Source of the DNA: Tsukamurella pulmonis
GTDB lineage: Bacteria > Actinomycetota > Actinomycetes > Mycobacteriales > Mycobacteriaceae
NCBI RefSeq assembly: GCF_900103175.1
Contig: NZ_FNLF01000002.1
Coordinates: 806,001 to 870,000 of the forward strand
Direction: 5' to 3'
Length of the DNA: 64,000 nt
Shown here: positions 10,564 through 18,656 of the stretch, piece after piece
Numbering within the stretch: position 1 is the first letter of the stretch
How the letters are laid out: the number at the start of each line of letters is the position of its first letter
The notes under the pieces: generated by a model
What the model was told of the DNA's origin: nothing
What the model saw: only the letters and a program-made list of their open reading frames with translations
Databases searched by the model: none
Made by a program: the position numbers and the translations under genes

Positions 10564-11631
10564 GTGTCCTCCGCCCCACCGCTTCCCCGCTCCGGCGGAG
10601 CCCCGTTCCTCCTCGTCGGAGCGCTCGTCGTCGTCCTGCTCGGCTCGATGGCCGTCGCGGTCTCGCTCGGTGCCGCGACGGTGCCCCTCGCCGACGTCCG
10701 GCGCCTGATCTGGGCGGCCCTCGGCAACGGGACGATCGCCCGCGAGGACTTCTCGACCTACTCGATCCTGTGGGACCTCCGCGTCCCCCGGGTACTGCTC
10801 GCGGCCCTCGTCGGCGCGGGGCTCGCGATCGCGGGGGTGGCCTGCCAGGCGCTCGTCCGCAACCCGCTCGCCGATCCGTTCATCCTCGGCATCTCCAGCG
10901 GCGCCTCCGTCGGCGCCAGCTTCGTGGTGACCACCGGCGTGGTGGCCGGGCTGGGCGTCGCGGGCACCGCGGGGGCGGCGTTCGTCACCGCCGTCCTCGC
11001 CTCGATCCTGGTGTACCTACTCAGCCGGACCCCGGACGGCGCACTGCACCCCGTCCGCCTGGTCCTCACGGGCGTCGTGCTCGCCTTCGCCTTCCAGGGG
11101 CTCGCCGGCGCGATCGTGTTCTTCGATCCGGTCGGCGACGCCGCGCGCTCGGTGATGTTCTGGCTGCTCGGCGGGCTCGGCGGCGCGCAGTGGTCGGTGC
11201 TGCCGCTCGTCGCGGCGACGGTCGTCGCCGGCGCGGTGGTCACCGGTCGCCTCGCCGGGACGCTCGACGTCCTGGCGCAGGGCGACGAGGCGGCCTCCGC
11301 GCTCGGCCTCGATCCGCACCGCGCACGCCGCGCACTGTTCCTGGTCATCGTCGTGCTGACCTCGGTGCTGGTCGCCGTCGCGGGCACCGTGGGCTTCGTC
11401 GGGCTCGTCGTCCCGCACGCCGTCCGGATGATCGTCGGGCCCGCGCACCGCCGGGTGCTGCTGCTCGCCCCGCTCGTCGGCGCGGTCCTGCTGGTATGGG
11501 TGGACCTGCTCAGCAGGCTGCTCGTGGCGCCGCGCGAGCTGCCGCTGGGCATCGTGACCGCCGTGGTCGGGGTACCGGTCTTCGTTGTGCTGCTGCGGCG
11601 CCGCGGAGGCCTGCTCGGTGGTGCCGCGTGA
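10564..11631 (+). CDS. FecCD-type metal/metallophore ABC permease
   Basis: A 355-residue permease of the FecCD/BtuC type with about ten hydrophobic segments. The diagnostic NPLADPFILGISSGASVGAS block and the coupling-helix region ASALGLDPHRARR are present, and the C terminus has GLVVPHAVRM and PRELPLGIVTA. Such permeases import iron-siderophores, haem, cobalamin or other metal chelates. The GTG start sits ten bases after a Fur/Zur-type operator with no strong ribosome site, so a leaderless or near-leaderless transcript is possible. It is the first of seven genes. Confidence 0.92.
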   Translation: MSSAPPLPRSGGAPFLLVGALVVVLLGSMAVAVSLGAATVPLADVRRLIWAALGNGTIAREDFSTYSILWDLRVPRVLLAALVGAGLAIAGVACQALVRNPLADPFILGISSGASVGASFVVTTGVVAGLGVAGTAGAAFVTAVLASILVYLLSRTPDGALHPVRLVLTGVVLAFAFQGLAGAIVFFDPVGDAARSVMFWLLGGLGGAQWSVLPLVAATVVAGAVVTGRLAGTLDVLAQGDEAASALGLDPHRARRALFLVIVVLTSVLVAVAGTVGFVGLVVPHAVRMIVGPAHRRVLLLAPLVGAVLLVWVDLLSRLLVAPRELPLGIVTAVVGVPVFVVLLRRRGGLLGGAA

Positions 11632-12377
11632 AGGTCGAACTGCGCGGGATCACGGTCGACATCAACGGAATCCGCATCCTCGACGACATCTCACTGGTCA
11701 TCGACGCGGGCGCACACGTCGGGCTGATCGGCCCCAACGGGAGCGGCAAGTCGACTCTGTTGCGCTGCCTGTACCGGGCGATCGAGCCCTCGGCCGGCAC
11801 CGTCCGCGTCGCGGGGGACGACCTGCACGCGTTGCGCCGCAAGGAGGCGGCGCGCCGCATCGCCGCGGTCACGCAGAGCGAATCCGGGCACCTCGGGTTC
11901 ACGGCGGGGGAGACGGTGATGCTGGGACGGTTCGCGCACGGCGACGCCGGCAGCACGACGGCCGCCCGCGCCTGCGCGGACGCGCTCGCCGCCGTCGGCG
12001 CCACCCACCTGGGCCCCCGCAGCGTGCTGGACCTCTCCGGCGGCGAGCGCCAGCGCGTCCTCATCGCCCGCGCGCTGGCGCAGGACACTCCGGTCCTCCT
12101 GCTCGACGAGCCGCTCAACCACCTCGACGTCCGGCACCAGCTCGACCTGCTGCGCCTCCTGCGGGCCAGCGCCAAGACCACCGTCACCGCCATCCACGAC
12201 ATCGACCTCGCGGCCCAGAGCTGCGATCGGCTCGTCCTCCTGGACGCGGGGCGCGTGGTCGCCACCGGCACCCCCGCCGAGGTGCTGACGCCGGACCGCG
12301 TCGAGGCCGTCTACGGCGTCCGGCCCACCGTCGTGGCGACCGCCGGCGGCCCGCCGCGCATCAGCTTCGACCTCTAG
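11628..12377 (+). CDS. FecE-type ABC transporter ATPase
   Basis: A 249-residue ATPase for the preceding permease, with Walker A GPNGSGKST, signature LSGGERQRV, Walker B VLLLDEPLNHLD and the switch His in TAIHDIDLA. This is the FecE/BtuD pattern. The GTG start overlaps the permease stop (GTGA). A related set of three ABC genes is labelled a proposed F420-0 transporter in some automatic annotations, but the operator and neighbours here fit metal uptake better. Confidence 0.93.
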   Translation: MKVELRGITVDINGIRILDDISLVIDAGAHVGLIGPNGSGKSTLLRCLYRAIEPSAGTVRVAGDDLHALRRKEAARRIAAVTQSESGHLGFTAGETVMLGRFAHGDAGSTTAARACADALAAVGATHLGPRSVLDLSGGERQRVLIARALAQDTPVLLLDEPLNHLDVRHQLDLLRLLRASAKTTVTAIHDIDLAAQSCDRLVLLDAGRVVATGTPAEVLTPDRVEAVYGVRPTVVATAGGPPRISFDL

Positions 12378-12405
12378 CCCCCTCACCGATCGAAAGGATC
12401 GACCG

Positions 12406-13404
12406 ATGCACTCCCGCCCTCTGCTCGCCGCCCTGGCGGCGAGCGCCCTGCTCGCGGTCACCGCGTGCGGCGCCCGTCCCGCCGAGTCGGCGACGGACCT
12501 CATCGACGTCACCAACTGCGGTGTGCACCAGCAGTACCGGTCGCCCACGGCCGCCGTGCCCTACGACGTCTCGGCGATCGAGAAGATGTTCGCGCTCGGG
12601 CTCACCGACCGCATCAAGGGCATCGCCCTGCCGAAGACGGTGCACGGGGTGATCGCCAAGTCCCCCTACCGCGACGACTACGCGAAGGTGCCGATCATCA
12701 GCGACGGCGTCCTCGCGCAGGAGCCGCTCGTCGCCGCCAAGGCCGACTGGGTATTCGCGGGCTGGCAGGCCGGGTTCAGTCCGGCCCGCGGCGTCACCCC
12801 CGAATCCCTGGGCAAGCTGCGGATCGACAGCTACATGCAGGAGGAGACCTGCTACAACTACGGCGCCGATCCCGCGCCCCGGCCGATCGATCCCCTCGCG
12901 GACACCTATGCCGATCTCACCAACCTCGGCGCGATCTTCCGGGTGCAGGACCGCGCGGCGGCGCTCGTGGACGGGCTCCGCACCCGGCAGCGCGGGCTGG
13001 AGGAGCGCGCGGCCCGTAAGAGCGTCCGGCCCTCGGTCTTCGTCTACGACTCCGGCACGGCGGAGCCCTACACCGCCGGCCGGCGCGCCGCCGCCGACCA
13101 GGTGGTCTCCCTCGCCGGCGGTCGCTCGGTCACCCACGACGTGGACGGCCGGTGGACCACCGTCGGCTGGGAGTCCGTCGTCCGCTCCCAGCCCGAGGTG
13201 ATCGTCATCGTCGACTACGACAAGCAGCCCGCGCAGCAGAAGATCGACTACCTGCGGCAGTCCTCTCCGATCAAGGACTCACCGGCCGTGCGGGAGAACC
13301 GCATCCGGGTGGTGGACTACGCCGAGCTGGTGGCGAGCCCGCGCAACCTCGACGCCGCAGCGGCGCTCGCGGACTACCTGGAGCAGAGCGGGGTGGCCCG
13401 ATGA
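12406..13404 (+). CDS. Periplasmic-binding lipoprotein of metal-chelate transporter
   Basis: A 332-residue FecB/BtuF-like binding protein anchored by a lipobox (VTAC, Cys21). The two-lobed type III fold is indicated by the first-lobe motifs around KMFALGLTDRI and by the second lobe beginning RPSVFVYDSGTAEPYTAG. Three non-lipobox cysteines occur (in TNCGVHQQY, EETCYNY and the N-terminal region), with a nearby HQQY, which may form a disulfide or touch ligand. A GAAAGGA ribosome site lies seven bases before the ATG. It should deliver the chelate to the two upstream transporter genes. Confidence 0.88.
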   Translation: MHSRPLLAALAASALLAVTACGARPAESATDLIDVTNCGVHQQYRSPTAAVPYDVSAIEKMFALGLTDRIKGIALPKTVHGVIAKSPYRDDYAKVPIISDGVLAQEPLVAAKADWVFAGWQAGFSPARGVTPESLGKLRIDSYMQEETCYNYGADPAPRPIDPLADTYADLTNLGAIFRVQDRAAALVDGLRTRQRGLEERAARKSVRPSVFVYDSGTAEPYTAGRRAAADQVVSLAGGRSVTHDVDGRWTTVGWESVVRSQPEVIVIVDYDKQPAQQKIDYLRQSSPIKDSPAVRENRIRVVDYAELVASPRNLDAAAALADYLEQSGVAR

Positions 13405-14195
13405 CCGCGCCCGGCACCGTCGCCGACGTCCTCGATCTCGCCCGTGGGGCGGAGCAGGACGCGGTCGCCCGCAGCGTCTTCTTCGTCGCGCACGGCACCC
13501 GCCTCGCGGGGAGCGATCAGCGCTACCGCAACCGGTACGTCCTCGTGCGCGTCGGGGATTCCTTCGGCGCGTGCGCCTTCGAGGAGGGCGAGCTCGACCC
13601 GGACGTCGCGGACCTGTCCGGGGAGCCCCTCACGGCACTGCTCGATCACGCGGCGCAACCGCTGCGGATCGCCGCCGCGGACGCGGCGCTCGGTGCCGCG
13701 GCCCCGCACCGCGAGGATCCGCGCGCCGAACTGCGCACCCTGCCCACCGGCACCCCCGACGAGCGGGCCGTCGCGCGGGACGCGGCGGTCGCGGAACTGC
13801 TCACCGTCGCGCCCGGCGCCCGCGTGGCCCTCATCGGCGTGGTGAACCCCCTCGTCGCGGCCATCCGAGAGCGGGGCGGCGAGCCGCTGCTCGCGGACCG
13901 GAACCTGCAGCGCACCCACTGGGGCGACCCCGTCGCGGACGACCACCACGCCGTGATCGCCGAGGCCGATGCGGTGCTCGCGACCGGAATGACTCTGGGC
14001 AACGGCAGTTTCGACGAGATCCTCGCCACCTGCCGGGAGCGCGGCGTGCCGCTCGCCGTGTACGCGCAGAGCGGTTCCGCCGTCGCGCGCGCCTTCCTCG
14101 GCGCGGGCCTGACCGCCCTCTCGGCCGAGCACTTCCCGTTCTCCCAGTTCTCCGCCGACGCCTCGCCGATGTACCTGTACCGGGGGCACGCATGA
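13401..14195 (+). CDS. DUF364 / Rossmann-like putative metal-chelation protein
   Basis: A 264-residue protein matching the DUF364 type, which combines an N-terminal enolase-N-like part with a Rossmann-like domain. The recognisable parts are the N-terminal VFFVAHGTRLAGSDQRYRN region and the C-terminal stretch VALIGVVNPLVAAIRERGG, ADAVLATGMTLGNGSFDEIL and VPLAVYAQSGSA. The family has been predicted to bind or chelate heavy metals, without firm biochemistry. It overlaps the binding-protein gene and the MFS gene by four bases each. I infer a biosynthetic or metal-handling role. Confidence 0.75.
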   Translation: MTAPGTVADVLDLARGAEQDAVARSVFFVAHGTRLAGSDQRYRNRYVLVRVGDSFGACAFEEGELDPDVADLSGEPLTALLDHAAQPLRIAAADAALGAAAPHREDPRAELRTLPTGTPDERAVARDAAVAELLTVAPGARVALIGVVNPLVAAIRERGGEPLLADRNLQRTHWGDPVADDHHAVIAEADAVLATGMTLGNGSFDEILATCRERGVPLAVYAQSGSAVARAFLGAGLTALSAEHFPFSQFSADASPMYLYRGHA

Positions 14196-15397
14196 GCGCA
14201 CCGCTGGACCGCCCGCTGCCCGACGGGGTTCTCGTCCGCGCGATCTGGCCCCTGCTCGCGGCCGCCGCGCTCGGCCTGGTGCCGTTCACCGTGATGGCGA
14301 ACTTCCTCGTGGCCATCGCCGCCGACGCCCACGCGGGGGTCGACCTCATCGGCAGCCTGCGGGGGCTCGGCGGCGTCGCCGCCCTGCTGGTCGGCGTCGC
14401 GGCCGCGCCCCTGCTGGACCGGCTCTCCCGCTCCTCGGTCGCCGCGCTTGCCCTGCTGGTGCTCGCGGTGGGCTGCGCCCTTGCGCTGCAGGGCAGTACG
14501 GCGGCATGGATCGGCTTCTGCCTGCTGATCGGGGCGGGCACCGCGGTGCTCAACCCCGCGCTCTCGGCGATGGCCGCCGACCGGTTCGCGTCGCCCGCCG
14601 CATCCGCGCGCGCCGCGACCCTGGTCTCCTCGACGATGACGCTCACCGCCGTCCTCGCCGCCCCGGTACTCGCGCTGCCCGCCGTGCTCTGGGGATGGCG
14701 CGTCGACATGGCCGCGACCGCGGTGGTGCTGCTCGTCGTCGCCGTACTGGTGTTCCGTCGGCGCGACCCGCACGGCGGCGACACGTCGGTGAGCTACCTG
14801 CAGGCGTTCCGGACCGTCCGGGCCCTGCCCGGCGCGCTCGAGGCACTGGCGGTCTCGATGCTGCGGACGCTGGCCTTCATGGGCTCGCTCGCCTACATCG
14901 CCGCCGCGTTCGGGCAGCGTTTCGGCATCGGAACCGGCTGGTTCTCCCTGGTCTGGGCGACCTCCGGCCTGGCCTTCTTCCTCGGGAACTTCCTGGGCGG
15001 CAAGATGATGCAGGATCGCGGTGCGGACCGCCTGTTCGGCACGGTGATGACCGCTATCGTCGTCGCCACCGTCGCGATGGTGGGCCTGTACACGGTGCCG
15101 CACCTCGCCCTTGCGTGGCCGATGGTGGCGCTCGTCTCCGCCGCGCACGCCGTGATCGCCGCGGCGGTGACCACCACGCTGGTCCGCACGGCGGGTCCCG
15201 TCCGCGGCACCGTCCTCTCCCTCAACGGTGCGGCGCAGAGCGTCGGCGTCTTCGCCGGCGCCGGGCTGGCCGGTGCGGCGCTCGCGATCGGGGGATGGAC
15301 GGGCGTGGGCCTGGTACTCGGCGGCGCCACCGCGCTCGCCGCCGTCTTCGCCCGGCGCGCGCTGCGCCGGGCCGAAGCGGCGGAGGCGTCGGCATGA
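14192..15397 (+). CDS. MFS transporter, putative metallophore exporter
   Basis: A 401-residue major facilitator protein with about twelve hydrophobic segments, a central loop around residues 185-205 (RRRDPHGGDTSVSYLQ) and the helix 2-3 motif region PLLDRLSRSS. It resembles drug/sugar-type MFS exporters, in which the substrate cannot be read from sequence. Its location between a chelate importer and two small-molecule enzymes, with ATGA overlaps on both sides, suggests that it exports the molecule the importer later recovers. That role is inferred. Confidence 0.82.
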   Translation: MSAPLDRPLPDGVLVRAIWPLLAAAALGLVPFTVMANFLVAIAADAHAGVDLIGSLRGLGGVAALLVGVAAAPLLDRLSRSSVAALALLVLAVGCALALQGSTAAWIGFCLLIGAGTAVLNPALSAMAADRFASPAASARAATLVSSTMTLTAVLAAPVLALPAVLWGWRVDMAATAVVLLVVAVLVFRRRDPHGGDTSVSYLQAFRTVRALPGALEALAVSMLRTLAFMGSLAYIAAAFGQRFGIGTGWFSLVWATSGLAFFLGNFLGGKMMQDRGADRLFGTVMTAIVVATVAMVGLYTVPHLALAWPMVALVSAAHAVIAAAVTTTLVRTAGPVRGTVLSLNGAAQSVGVFAGAGLAGAALAIGGWTGVGLVLGGATALAAVFARRALRRAEAAEASA

Positions 15398-16314
15398 GCG
15401 CCGCGCGCAACCGGTCCCGCGGCCGCGGGGTGGGGCGCAGCCCCGGGCACCACGGCGAGATCCTGCAGGGCCGCTTCCGCTGTCCCGTGCTCGACGAATG
15501 CCCGGGCCTGGTGACGGTGCCCATCGGCACCGTCGGCTCCGTCGCGGTCTTCGAGCCGGACTCCTCCGGCGCGGTGCGCGCACACGCCGCGGGGGACGGG
15601 CACGCGGTCAGCAAGGCCCGCCGCGCGGCCGAGGCGACCGTCGCGCACCTGCTCTCGCGCGGCGCCTGCGGGTTCGACGGCGGGGACCTGCGCATCGCGC
15701 GGACCACCGCGATCGGCCTCGGCCTGGGATCGTCGACGGCGGACGTCCTCGCCGCGGTGCGCGCCGTCGCCGACAGCGGCGGGATCGAGCTGGACGCCGG
15801 GACCGTCGCGCATCTGGCCGTCGGCGCCGAAGGGGCGTCCGATCCGCTGTGGTCCGATCGGCCGATCCTGTTCGCGCACCGGCACGGTCACGTCATCGAG
15901 GAACTCGGCCCGCACCTGCCGCCGATGCTGCTCGTGCGCTGCGTGCTCGGCGGCCCCGTCGACACGCTCGCGCTCCGGCCCCTCGGCGAGGGCGAGGTCG
16001 ACGAGTACGAACAGCTCCGGGCACTGCTGCGCCGGGCGATCGCCGGACGCGACGCGGCGGGCGTCGCCGCCGTCGCCACGCGCAGCGCCGTCCTCAACCA
16101 GAGCCGCCACTACAAGCCCGGCCTGGATCGGCTCATCGCGTCGGCTCGACGGCGCGGTGCGCTCGGTGTCCAGGTGGCGCACTCCGGGAACGTGGCGGGC
16201 CTGCTCTTCGATCATGAGCACCCGCCGGGCCGCCTGCGCCGCGCGTGCGCGGCGATGCGCGACGAGGGCATCCGCGTGGACGACGCACCCGTCGTGATCG
16301 GCGGTGCCGCATGA
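15394..16314 (+). CDS. GHMP kinase, PduX (L-threonine kinase)-like
   Basis: A 306-residue GHMP-superfamily kinase. The N-terminal GRSPGHHGEILQGRF resembles the CGELxQG entry of PduX-type L-threonine kinases, and the ATP loop GLGLGSSTAD (residues 108-117) is the GHMP motif 2. The C-terminal glycine-rich segment GALGVQVAHSGNVAGLLFD fits motif 3. PduX makes O-phospho-L-threonine for cobamide synthesis, but no cobamide genes are nearby. With the next gene, I infer activation of a hydroxy-amino acid (Thr or Ser) as its phosphate. It overlaps both neighbours by four bases. Confidence 0.8.
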   Translation: MSAARNRSRGRGVGRSPGHHGEILQGRFRCPVLDECPGLVTVPIGTVGSVAVFEPDSSGAVRAHAAGDGHAVSKARRAAEATVAHLLSRGACGFDGGDLRIARTTAIGLGLGSSTADVLAAVRAVADSGGIELDAGTVAHLAVGAEGASDPLWSDRPILFAHRHGHVIEELGPHLPPMLLVRCVLGGPVDTLALRPLGEGEVDEYEQLRALLRRAIAGRDAAGVAAVATRSAVLNQSRHYKPGLDRLIASARRRGALGVQVAHSGNVAGLLFDHEHPPGRLRRACAAMRDEGIRVDDAPVVIGGAA

Positions 16315-17312
16315 TGATCCACGGGCACATCGCCGAGGCGCTGAGCCGGCCCGCGCTGATCCGCGGCAGCGAGCGCCGCTACCTGCTGCGGTTCGAGTCG
16401 ATGAAGGTCGCCTCCGCCCGCGCCGCGCTGCGGGAGGCGCTCGCGGCGGGCCGGGTGCGGCCCGGCGGCACCGTCATCGACTCCTCGTCGGGGATCTACG
16501 CCTACGCGCTGGCGCTGGCCTGCCACGAGGCAGGGGTGCGCTGCCGCATCATCGGCTCCACCACCATCGACGAGGGCCTGCGCATCCAATTGCTGGCGCT
16601 GGGTGTCGAACTCGAGCAGATGCCGCCGTCCGCGTCGCTCAAGCTGGACCAGGACCGCCGCGTCCGCCGCATCACCGAACTGCTGGCCGATGACCCGTCG
16701 CTGCACTGGATGCGCCAGTACCACGATCCGGTGCACTACATCGGCTATCGCGAGATCGCCTGCGGCGCAGCGGCGGAACTCGCGGCGGAGGGCGTCGCGA
16801 CGGTGCGGCTCGTCGCGCCGGTCGGCTCCGGTGTCTCCAGCGGGGCGCTGCGCCTCGGGCTCGAGGAGGCCGGAATGGCCGTCGAACTGGTCGGGGTGCA
16901 GCCCTTCGGCAGCGTCACCTTCGGATCCGAGCACGTCGACGACCCCGCCATGCTCATCGCTGGCATCGGCTCGTCGATCCCGTTCGCCAACGTCCGGCAC
17001 GGGCTCTACGACGTGATCCACTGGGTGTCCTTCGACGTGGCCCGCGCCGGCACCCACCGACTGCTGCGGCAGCACGCGCTGTTCGCCGGGCTCTCCTCCG
17101 GCGCGGGGCATGTCGCCGCGGACTACGAGCAGGACCACGGCGCACCGGTCGACGCCACCGTGCAGGTGCTGCCGGACACCGGGCACCGCTACCAGGCGGC
17201 GCTCGTGGGGGACGGCCCGGCGGAGCCGGAACCGCCGCTGCTCGTGGACGATCCGGCGGAGATCGCGCTGCCGTGGTCGCGGATGCGATGGGCGCGGCGC
17301 GCCGGCCGCTAG
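16311..17312 (+). CDS. Cysteine-synthase-fold PLP-dependent enzyme
   Basis: A 333-residue fold-type II PLP enzyme. ESMKVASARAAL places the PLP lysine at residue 32. GSGVSSGAL (172-180) is the phosphate-binding glycine loop, LSSGAGHVAA (261-270) matches the family's GxSSGA block, and VLPDTGHRY is the C-terminal signature. The usual TSGNTG loop reads SSSGIY (58-63), so the Asn that normally touches the PLP ring is Ile. By analogy with SbnA, which joins phosphoserine to an amine donor, it may replace the phosphate made by the upstream kinase with a nucleophile. Substrates are unknown. Its TAG overlaps the convergent mnhG stop through CTAG. Confidence 0.82.
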   Translation: MMIHGHIAEALSRPALIRGSERRYLLRFESMKVASARAALREALAAGRVRPGGTVIDSSSGIYAYALALACHEAGVRCRIIGSTTIDEGLRIQLLALGVELEQMPPSASLKLDQDRRVRRITELLADDPSLHWMRQYHDPVHYIGYREIACGAAAELAAEGVATVRLVAPVGSGVSSGALRLGLEEAGMAVELVGVQPFGSVTFGSEHVDDPAMLIAGIGSSIPFANVRHGLYDVIHWVSFDVARAGTHRLLRQHALFAGLSSGAGHVAADYEQDHGAPVDATVQVLPDTGHRYQAALVGDGPAEPEPPLLVDDPAEIALPWSRMRWARRAGR

Positions 17313-17641
17313 TCGCGACTGCCGGTCTCCATCTGATCCCGCTCGATCGTGCGGTCCCGCAACCGCTGCTCCTGGTAGGCCACCCGGCCCACGCGGTGCG
17401 CGACGGCGGGCGCCGTGATCATCGTGAACAGGCCCACCAGCACCAGCATCCACACGTCGACGGAATCGATCATCTGCACGATCGCCCCCGCCAGCAGTAG
17501 CAGCAGGCCGAAGGTCTGCGGCTTGGTGGCCGCGTGCATCCGGGTGAGCGTGTCCGGGAAGCGGATGATGCCGATCGAGGCGGTCACCGCGAACGCGGCG
17601 CCGGAGAGGAACAGGATCGCGGAGATGATGTCGACGATCAT
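17309..17641 (-). CDS. mnhG: Na+/H+ antiporter subunit G
   Basis: A 110-residue membrane subunit of the multisubunit Mrp/Mnh cation-proton antiporter. Three hydrophobic segments are present, and the conserved IGIIRFPDTLTRMHAATKPQT stretch between segments 1 and 2 identifies subunit G. The ATG overlaps the mnhF stop. Family confidence is high; the C-terminal tail is charged and cytoplasmic. Confidence 0.93.
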   Translation of the reverse strand: MIVDIISAILFLSGAAFAVTASIGIIRFPDTLTRMHAATKPQTFGLLLLLAGAIVQMIDSVDVWMLVLVGLFTMITAPAVAHRVGRVAYQEQRLRDRTIERDQMETGSRD

Positions 17642-17961
17642 CGCTGGCCCCCGTTCCGCGGAGCGATGTCCGGCGTCTCGTCCGGCGGTGACGGGGCCGT
17701 CCCGGCATCGTCGGGAACGCGGAAGCGCACCACGGACACCGAGCCCACGAACCCGACGAGCGAGAGCGCAACGATGCCGGGGATGACCGACGAGTTGCGG
17801 CTGTAGGCCGCCCACACGGCGAGGCCGCCGACGGCGATCGCGACCAGCGCGTCGACGGCGACGACCCGGTCCAGCGTGTTCGGCCCGCGCAGCAGCCGGT
17901 AGGCGGTGAGGAAGGCGGCGATCATCAGGACCACGCCGGTGATCACGAAGACGACGGTCAT
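17638..17961 (-). CDS. mnhF: Na+/H+ antiporter subunit F
   Basis: A 107-residue subunit with three predicted membrane helices and the conserved LLRGPNTLDRVVAVDAL motif of MrpF/PhaF. The C-terminal tail (about 25 residues, Pro/Asp-rich) is longer than usual. The ATG overlaps the mnhE stop and its stop overlaps the mnhG start, so the last genes of the operon are translationally linked. Confidence 0.93.
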   Translation of the reverse strand: MTVVFVITGVVLMIAAFLTAYRLLRGPNTLDRVVAVDALVAIAVGGLAVWAAYSRNSSVIPGIVALSLVGFVGSVSVVRFRVPDDAGTAPSPPDETPDIAPRNGGQR

Positions 17962-18656
17962 GACTTGTCCTCTCCCTCGGGCCGGTGGGTCCTGCGGTAC
18001 GCGATCTCGGGCGCGGCCATCCGCCGGGCGTCGCCGGCCAGGCCCCGCCCCTCCGACGTGACGTGGTGGTACTCGTCGTCGTCGATGCCGTGCATCGGGC
18101 TGGCGTGCCACTCGTTGTCGCGCTCGAAGGCGTCGATGAACAGTCGCTCGAGACGCGCTGTGCTGCGGTAGAACTGGCGCACGGCCTTCTCGCTGCTCAC
18201 GTCCACCACGTGCACGTAGAGCAGGCGACGCCTGGTGTCGATCTCGAGCACCATCGTGCCCGGGATCAGGTTCATCATGTCCACCAGCAGCGTGAGCACC
18301 AGGTCGGACTTGATCGAGACCTTCGCGCGCAGCACCGCGCTGAGCGGCATCGCGCCGGGCCGGATCGCCAGCCAGGCGACCTCGACCGACGAGCGGAACA
18401 TCTCCACCACGAAGACTGCCATCAGCTTGAGCAGCGCCCCCAGATGCACGCGGCCCTCGACGGGCACCGGCGGCAACGGGAGCAGCAGCAGGATCGCCAG
18501 GCCCACGAGCAGGCCGCCCGCGATGTTGCCCCACGTCACGCTGCCCCACAGCATCACCCACACCGCGTCGAGCCAGAGCAGCTGCCCCACCTTGACCAGG
18601 ACGGCGCGTCCGTCGTGCAGGTCGGGCAGGATCCGTGCCACGAGTCGCCTAGCCAT
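17958..18656 (-). CDS. mnhE: Na+/H+ antiporter subunit E
   Basis: A 232-residue MrpE subunit. The membrane part is near residues 20-75. It is followed by EVAWLAIRPG and the conserved LTLLVDMMNLIPGTMVLEID stretch, in which SDLVLTLLVDMMNLIPGT is the family hallmark. The C-terminal 80 residues are hydrophilic and cytoplasmic. The start at 18656 overlaps the mnhD end by eight bases and gives the basic N terminus ARRLVARIL. Confidence 0.92.
   Translation of the reverse strand: MARRLVARILPDLHDGRAVLVKVGQLLWLDAVWVMLWGSVTWGNIAGGLLVGLAILLLLPLPPVPVEGRVHLGALLKLMAVFVVEMFRSSVEVAWLAIRPGAMPLSAVLRAKVSIKSDLVLTLLVDMMNLIPGTMVLEIDTRRRLLYVHVVDVSSEKAVRQFYRSTARLERLFIDAFERDNEWHASPMHGIDDDEYHHVTSEGRGLAGDARRMAAPEIAYRRTHRPEGEDKS

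Noticed and set aside
10564-13404. Annotation of the three ABC genes as a coenzyme F420-0 transporter
   Set aside because: The label comes from automatic family names. The Fur/Zur-type operator and the kinase, PLP, DUF364 and MFS genes fit metal-chelate transport better, and no F420 synthesis gene is present.
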